The position numbers and the translations under genes were made by a program. The notes under the pieces were generated by a model. That model was given only the letters and a program-made list of their open reading frames with translations, was not told the DNA's origin and searched no databases. Below are positions 59,048 to 64,000 of a stretch of 64,000 nucleotides of DNA, in pieces. The DNA is from Mesocentrotus franciscanus (lineage: Eukaryota; Echinodermata; Echinoidea; Camarodonta; Strongylocentrotidae): the NCBI GenBank assembly GCA_037976565.1, contig CP137672.1:18438335-18502334 (forward strand), read 5' to 3'. The number at the start of each line of letters is the position of its first letter. Position 1 is the first letter of the stretch.

Positions 59048-59568
59048 ACACGGAAAACCATACAAAGACATACAAAGGACTTATTTGTAATACAATATGG
59101 AAGCCCCAGCCACGGACTCGGGACGAACCAGAAGAAGAAGTAGAAGAAGGTGAAGAAAAAGAGGAAGAGGAAAAAGATGAAGAGGAGGAAGAAGAAGAAG
59201 AAGAAGAGGAAAAGGAGGATGAGGAGGAAGAAGAAGAAGCTGATGATGAAGAAAAAGAAGAAAAAGAAGAAGAAGAAGAAGAAGAAGAAGGAGAAGCAGA
59301 GGAGGAGGAATAAGAAGAAGGAGAAAACAAAGATGTTGATGATGAAGAAGAAGTAGAAGAAGAAGGAGAAAAATAAAAAGAAAAGTGAGAAAAAGGAAGA
59401 AATCATTTGAAGAATAACATTTTGTACATAATTACTTAAAAACATTCATGTATGAAGTATTTTGTAGTGAAAAAGGGAGATTATTACATACCTTTGAACC
59501 AGAAAACATAAAAGACCATTTAAAACATTCCAGATAGCTTATGGGGGAGACATTAAAAGTATTATAGT
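59048..59568. repeat. Copy-B-specific insertion rich in GAA
   Basis: Copy A reads aataagatatttatggg without interruption. Copy B has about 520 bp between aataagata and ttatggg. The insert holds a purine-only GAA/GAG tract (about 59125-59375), encoding Glu/Lys runs by chance, and an AT-rich right part. No terminal repeats were found; it could be a retrotransposed or filler segment with an expanded microsatellite. Confidence 0.7.
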
Positions 59569-59619
59569 TATGGGTTGGAATATCATGACGGTCGACTACC
59601 ATTTGAGGCTAATCCCTAA

Positions 59620-60368
59620 ATCTAAACAGGAGGTGAAAGAAAGGAGTGGAATCAAGCCGCTTTCCTTTGACCCCATGCTCCAAGCCGCCGAAAAGTTATG
59701 CGCTAATCTGCAACTGTTGACCAGGTGGTGAGATAACAGAGCCATGAAATTTCAGGATTTATAATTCCTACATCAGAAAATGGCATCCCAGCAACTGTTC
59801 GCTGTCCCTTACAATGATTTCTCATCAATGGTTGAATGTGTAATGAGTAGAACAAGCGAACACAAACTTGTGTAATTTCATCCTTTTTTCCAACTGCAAA
59901 AATACAAAAAACACGCGAAAACACGCATTAGCAAACTTAAAGTTATCGAAGATTGTAAATCATGGATTAAATAACGGGACATTAAAACATGCACAAATTA
60001 GCGCATTATCCTAAAATATTGAGTTTTTGTCAGGATCTAATTTTACTTTTACCAACTCTGGCACACAAATTATAGGAAGGGCGGAGTACTAAATTTGAAA
60101 AATTGTTTGATCCACTATTCCCAATACAATCCCCATATAGAGTTTATAATTTACAGTGAAATTTAGCCGGTAATTTAATATTTTGTAATAAATGTGAAAC
60201 TGGCGCCTGGCCTCCGAAATTCCCCGCAGTGGAAGCACGCGGTTCGAGCATGGAACTTCAAAGCAAAGTGGAATGTTACACATCCCATTGTTACGCTTTA
60301 GAACTCACGAATGCGTTTGAATAAATTACAAGAGTTTCCACTCCTTTCTTTCACCTCCCTGATCTAAA
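59620..60368. mobile_element. 26-bp-TIR DNA transposon, copy in duplicate B
   Basis: The body is 59627-60361. Same element as at 26674-27396 with the same flanks (atctaaa). One G has been lost from the left end (CAGGAGGTG), and a short insert near 60290 (acgctttagaactcacg) is not in copy A. Shared by both duplicates, so its insertion predates the duplication. Confidence 0.75.
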
Positions 60369-60409
60369 CAAAAGGTTTGCTAAGAAATAATCCAGTTGTT
60401 GCGTAATAG

Positions 60410-61270
60410 TTAACCATTCAAATTCCTTCACTATATTTTCGCCGTGATAATGCCGTAATCGTGACAAATCTGATAATGTGCGGATTCAGAAGTAATCTCC
60501 CCAAATAAAAAAAAATAGTCATGAAGAATATTAGTTGTATAAAGTGTATTAGCAAAGAAACATTCAACATTTGTCTTAATGTACCCAGTAAGAAGGTCTT
60601 ACAAGTAAGAAATTTGGAAAGTCGTTTAATGCGTGAATTCCATGTTAAATTATAATCTATATCAATACCGGGACATTTAACGGAATTAATTTGTTCAATC
60701 GGTTCAATATTAAAGAAAAAAATGGTCAATCGTTATCAATGTTAGCTTGCATTTCAAAGTTAACATCTTCTACGATACCGTCAGCAAAATATTACAAGCA
60801 CCACTCGTTAGACATTCAGAAATATCATTGATCATAACTAAAATTAGGCCCAACAAGCTACAATGCGGAATGCCTACATTAATATATTTAATTGATTTAA
60901 TATTTCTATGGTTACGTACTGATTGCCCTCTATTCTGAAGGTATAAATTAAACCAGATAATTGGGGTGTGAATAATACTATATTTTCCATTTAAAATAAT
61001 AACAGCTCGAGATCAATTAAATCAAAATAATTTGGCATATCCAAGAAACATGCCCCCAACAAGTTGTCGTTCATCAAACACCTCATATCAATCATCAACT
61101 AATATATGTAAAGAGGTAACAGTGGAATTGTTAGGAGTTAATGCAAATTGATCTACATTAATGAAGTCATGATGGTGCAAGTACTAGAGAAATTGTTTAT
61201 TACTATTAGAAATATGACATACTACCGAGATCGGTCGATAATTGGTCATATGTAAGAGTAATATATTGCT
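60410..61270 (-). pseudogene. Fossil reverse transcriptase, duplicate B
   Basis: Same fossil as 27430-28330, with the blocks INSVKCPGIDIDYNLTWNSR and LLGTLRQMLNVSLL readable near 60500-60690. The motif B/C region (60740-60900) is further damaged by a one-base loss. It shares copy A's stop codons. Confidence 0.8.
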
Positions 61271-61614
61271 CGTTTTACATATTTTGAACAATACTTGGAT
61301 AGGCCTTATGAAGATGCAACTGAATCGCCATAATATGAATGTGTCACAATAGACCAAATTGTTCACCCATTACCACAATTCTATAATTTAAAAAAGTCAA
61401 TCTACCCACCAGTCGGCTCCTGATATGCATGAAAAGGTGGTACCTATCCACACACGTCTGGAATCAGACCTGACCTCCAATCGGAGGCTGGTTAGCCTTT
61501 CCTCAAACACATATTTCATAAATCTGGAGTACACTGGTCTGCATTAAAATCATCATGGTCTGTGTCCGATGTAAGACAGTCTGACTTCTACAGGACTACC
61601 ATCAATGTATATTA

Positions 61615-62576
61615 CTATCTAGTAGAGTGCAAAGCCGTCCTACGAATAAGACGCACAATCGCGTTCCTGTAATTTATACTAGCTAGACCAAAAACAAGTG
61701 GGTTCAACCAAAAAGTTGCGTAAAGAAACCAGTACATTAATATCATGCCCACTGGAAAGAAGTGCCAATTTGTGGCGATTATAATCATTGTTATAAGAAG
61801 GTAAGGTGTCCACACTAGATAACTGGCGCCAACAACGGCAGAAATAGCACTTTTACATCTCTCGGAGAAAGAATTTTCTTCAATGTGACGCGCGTCGGTC
61901 GAGTCACGTGACAGCAGGGCCATGGCCGATGCGCGAGCAATCTTGTCCCGCTTCTTATGCGCGTAAGCAATACGTAACACTTGTAGATTAAGAAAGGTTG
62001 CTGCAATCACCAAAGAGAGAGGTGTTATTTGGTAGATCGCCATAACTCGGTGCCCAAACAGTTGAGAACCCTTAAAATCACAGTGACCAATACGTGCACT
62101 ATGAATAGATCGTCCTAAGGAGAGTGAAGCTGCAATAATGATAGCTAATAGGAGCAAAAATCGGACTTTCCTCTGAGACAAAATATTGTAATACTTGAGA
62201 GGGCGCGTGACTGCGATGTATCTGTCGATAGTTATCACAAAAAGTATAGATTGAGAACAAAGCACGAACATTGTAGAAGCACCCGCAGCTACAGTACATA
62301 TGCTCATCGAGCTTCTGATAAACGAGGGTATAAAATAAAAGAAGATCTGTATTCCGTAACAGATGACTCCTCCAAAGACGTCAAATACTGCTAATAGACG
62401 AAGGCACAAACGAAGATTCCCAGTGAATAATGAAGTATTGGATGTAAGAACAATTAGGTGAAAACAATTTAGTGTCACTGCCAGGAACAGTCCTACACAC
62501 TCTAAGAAGATAACAAAGATGAAATATCAGAGTATCCATGGGCTTGGGAGTCATTCGCGTCTGTAGAATTATTCAT
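61615..62576 (-). pseudogene. GPCR5: near-identical copy of GPCR3 with frameshift and helix-6 deletion
   Basis: From the stop at 61615 back to about 62520 the frame matches GPCR3 with eight substitutions over 287 residues. Near 62523 copy A reads gatgaaaatatc but copy B gatgaaatatc. This one-base loss throws the ATG at 62574-62576 (the MNNST start) out of frame with helix 1. A six-base in-frame deletion also turns KSAITISAVV into KSAISAVV at the cytoplasmic start of helix 6, a region important for G-protein coupling. Conserved signatures (ITIDRYIAVTRPL, GHCDF, VWTP, FWLNPLVF) remain. An internal start would lack the N-terminus, so I call it a young pseudogene, or possibly an assembly or allelic artefact. 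Confidence 0.85.
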
Positions 62577-64000
62577 TTTGACCCTGCTTCCCTCTGTGGT
62601 AGCTGATAATGTTTCCAAACAGTTTAATATCTGGATACTATATCAAGGAGAGTTTGAACATTATAAAAATCCTGTTTCTGGTCAGGTGTATTGGTTCTGA
62701 CCATACACGTCTATACTGTAGTTCCAGTAAGTATGCCTATCGCAAAATACACAGGCATTAACAGACTGTACTGGTCAGTTTACGGGCTATGCAGAGCCTC
62801 AGAAGATCTTTGTTCAATTTTTCAGTAATCCGATCTGCTATTATCTCTATAATACGTTATTTTAAGTTGAGGACTACAGGAACGTTGATTACGCTGATGA
62901 TCAATGGTCTAAAAGAATAACATATTGTGAGCTCTAGAAGGCACTCAGTCATGATCACTATGCAGTCCCGAGTTACAGCTCAGTATTAACGAGCATCTTT
63001 GTTTTATTAGTAGTGCTTAAAGGTAGGTGGTACTCAACAATCGTCTTTATAAACGTTGTTACATCCTCGCAAAGAAGGAAAAATCCATAATGTCATGAGA
63101 TAAAACAACAATATAAAAATGATTAAGTGCAAAGAGCGATGGCCGGTGTGTCATTAGTTCCGCGATTTAAGGTCTTGCTAAAGATTGTTACGAGCTTTCA
63201 CACAGGGGGACATACCATAATAATCTTCTTTCAATAACAGTTCCAATGACACGATACGAGTCTATAAGAACGTCTCTTCGGTTCCGCAATTACAGGTTTC
63301 AGTACGTAGTAATTAAGAGCATGATGAGAGAGGCTGAGCGCGCAATTTTAATTAGCACCAATTGGGATTAATCTTGCTTTTAGTATGCTTATGTTCGGAT
63401 ATCTTGATAATGTACATTATTTGTATACACTAACGCAGTGGCGTAATGAGCAAAAGCTTTTGGGGAGTCAGAACAAAATCCTTATCCCCACCAAGTAGCA
63501 TAATGCACGGGCGGCGGACCGTCTTCCAAAAAAGGTAGAGGGCACCAACAAAAAGGGCACTTTCTGGAAAAAGGAGCACCTACAAAGAGAAACATCAACA
63601 AAACCTACAACATTTTTTAGACTTTGGTATATACCCCCTACATCGTCATGATTGTGATTACACTACTAGGGAGGATATCATAAAAATACTGCTTAAATAA
63701 GCAACTCACTTTGCAGTTGGGTGTGAAGGTCTGAATATAAATTTTCGAGCGAGTGAAGCGAGCGAGCAAAACATTTAAGAGATATGACGTCCCGGTGCGA
63801 AAAATTACATCTTATAAAGAAGACCAAAACAAAACCTGATGAGTATTAAGCACAATCTAATGAAGGAAAACTGAAATTTTCTTTTATAAGTAACATAATT
63901 ATAACATCTATAAATACGAGCGAGCTCTAGGAAAATTAAAGAAAGGGCAATTATCAGAGCCTTTAGAGGTGAAAATGGCACTTCTTGCACCTGAAAAGGG
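62577..64000. repeat. Upstream region of GPCR5, counterpart of unit A1/A2
   Basis: Matches 29624-31170 in unit A1 and the corresponding part of A2, including gcagtggcgtaatgagc (63435), the start of the reversed minisatellite (about 63540) and gagcgagtgaagcgagcg. It shares diagnostic bases with A1 on the left and with A2 on the right. Only one unit is visible before the window ends. Confidence 0.75.

Larger units (their letters stand above)
57780..64000. repeat. Segmental duplication, copy B (carries GPCR5)
   Basis: Collinear with 24990-31170 and continuing past the window end. Differences from copy A: a shorter CT tract, an insertion of about 520 bp at 59048-59568, one-base and six-base changes in the receptor gene, and a deletion of about 130 bp at about 63942 within the minisatellite, where a repeat-to-repeat junction would be easy. 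Confidence 0.9.

Noticed and set aside
59035..59356. Acidic Glu-rich open frame on + and Ser/Phe-rich frames on -
   Set aside because: Direct translation of a GAA/GAG microsatellite.

Overview
This window looks like nuclear DNA of a marine deuterostome invertebrate, most likely an echinoderm. That is inferred from content, because no single marker settles it. It is AT-rich, has no operons, and is dominated by transposon and satellite-like sequence. Its only convincing protein genes are one terminal exon resembling theta-class glutathione S-transferase (3.64-3.80 kb, + strand) and five rhodopsin-class GPCR genes, all on the minus strand and each with its seven-helix region in one exon. Clusters of near-intronless, lineage-expanded rhodopsin-class GPCRs are well known from sea urchin genomes.

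GPCR layout: GPCR1 at 5.67-6.66 kb is broken by one frameshift. GPCR2 (13.88-14.84 kb), GPCR3 (28.66-29.62 kb) and GPCR4 (51.31-52.37 kb) are intact, and GPCR4 is the most diverged. GPCR5 (61.62-62.58 kb) is a near-identical copy of GPCR3 with an N-terminal frameshift and a two-residue loss at helix 6. All keep the DRY motif but carry NPxxF instead of NPxxY and VWxP instead of CWxP. The four distinct start regions have an AG dinucleotide just upstream of the start codon, which suggests an upstream 5' UTR exon.

Duplications: about 6 kb (25.0-31.2 kb) carrying GPCR3 is repeated at 57.8-64.0 kb with GPCR5 and runs off the window end. The region upstream of GPCR3 is also tandemly repeated (29.7-31.7, 31.7-33.6 and a partial third unit to 34.4 kb). 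The GPCR5 copy is a mosaic of the first two units. A foldback hairpin of about 200 bp occurs four times, each time downstream of one of GPCR1, 2, 3 and 5.

Mobile elements: several have legible ends. hAT-like elements (CAG...CTG ends, 8-bp target duplications) lie at 340-1385, 21239-23076, 34663-36774 and 26674-27396. The two longest of these are filled with a degenerate minisatellite built on TAAGTGCCCCTTTT. Elements flanked by TTAA lie at 18.55-19.28, 35.99-36.56, 37.90-39.23, 42.06-42.59 and 55.01-55.77 kb; three of these can be compared with an unoccupied paralogous site or a restored host reading frame. Decayed non-LTR retrotransposons occur at 20.3, 27.4-28.3, 40.0-42.9, 43.6-46.85, 46.85-47.3, 49.5 and 60.4-61.3 kb. 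tRNA-derived SINEs occur at 12.1, 13.0-13.3, 14.9-15.1, 15.6-16.0, 35.4 and 49.4 kb.

How it fits together: this is a GPCR gene cluster growing by segmental duplication inside a repeat-rich region, with young frameshifted copies beside intact ones. I see no operon-like or defence-like system. The most original signals are the GPCR-linked hairpin family, the recombinant upstream repeats, and the nested TTAA and hAT insertions whose empty sites can be read within the same window.
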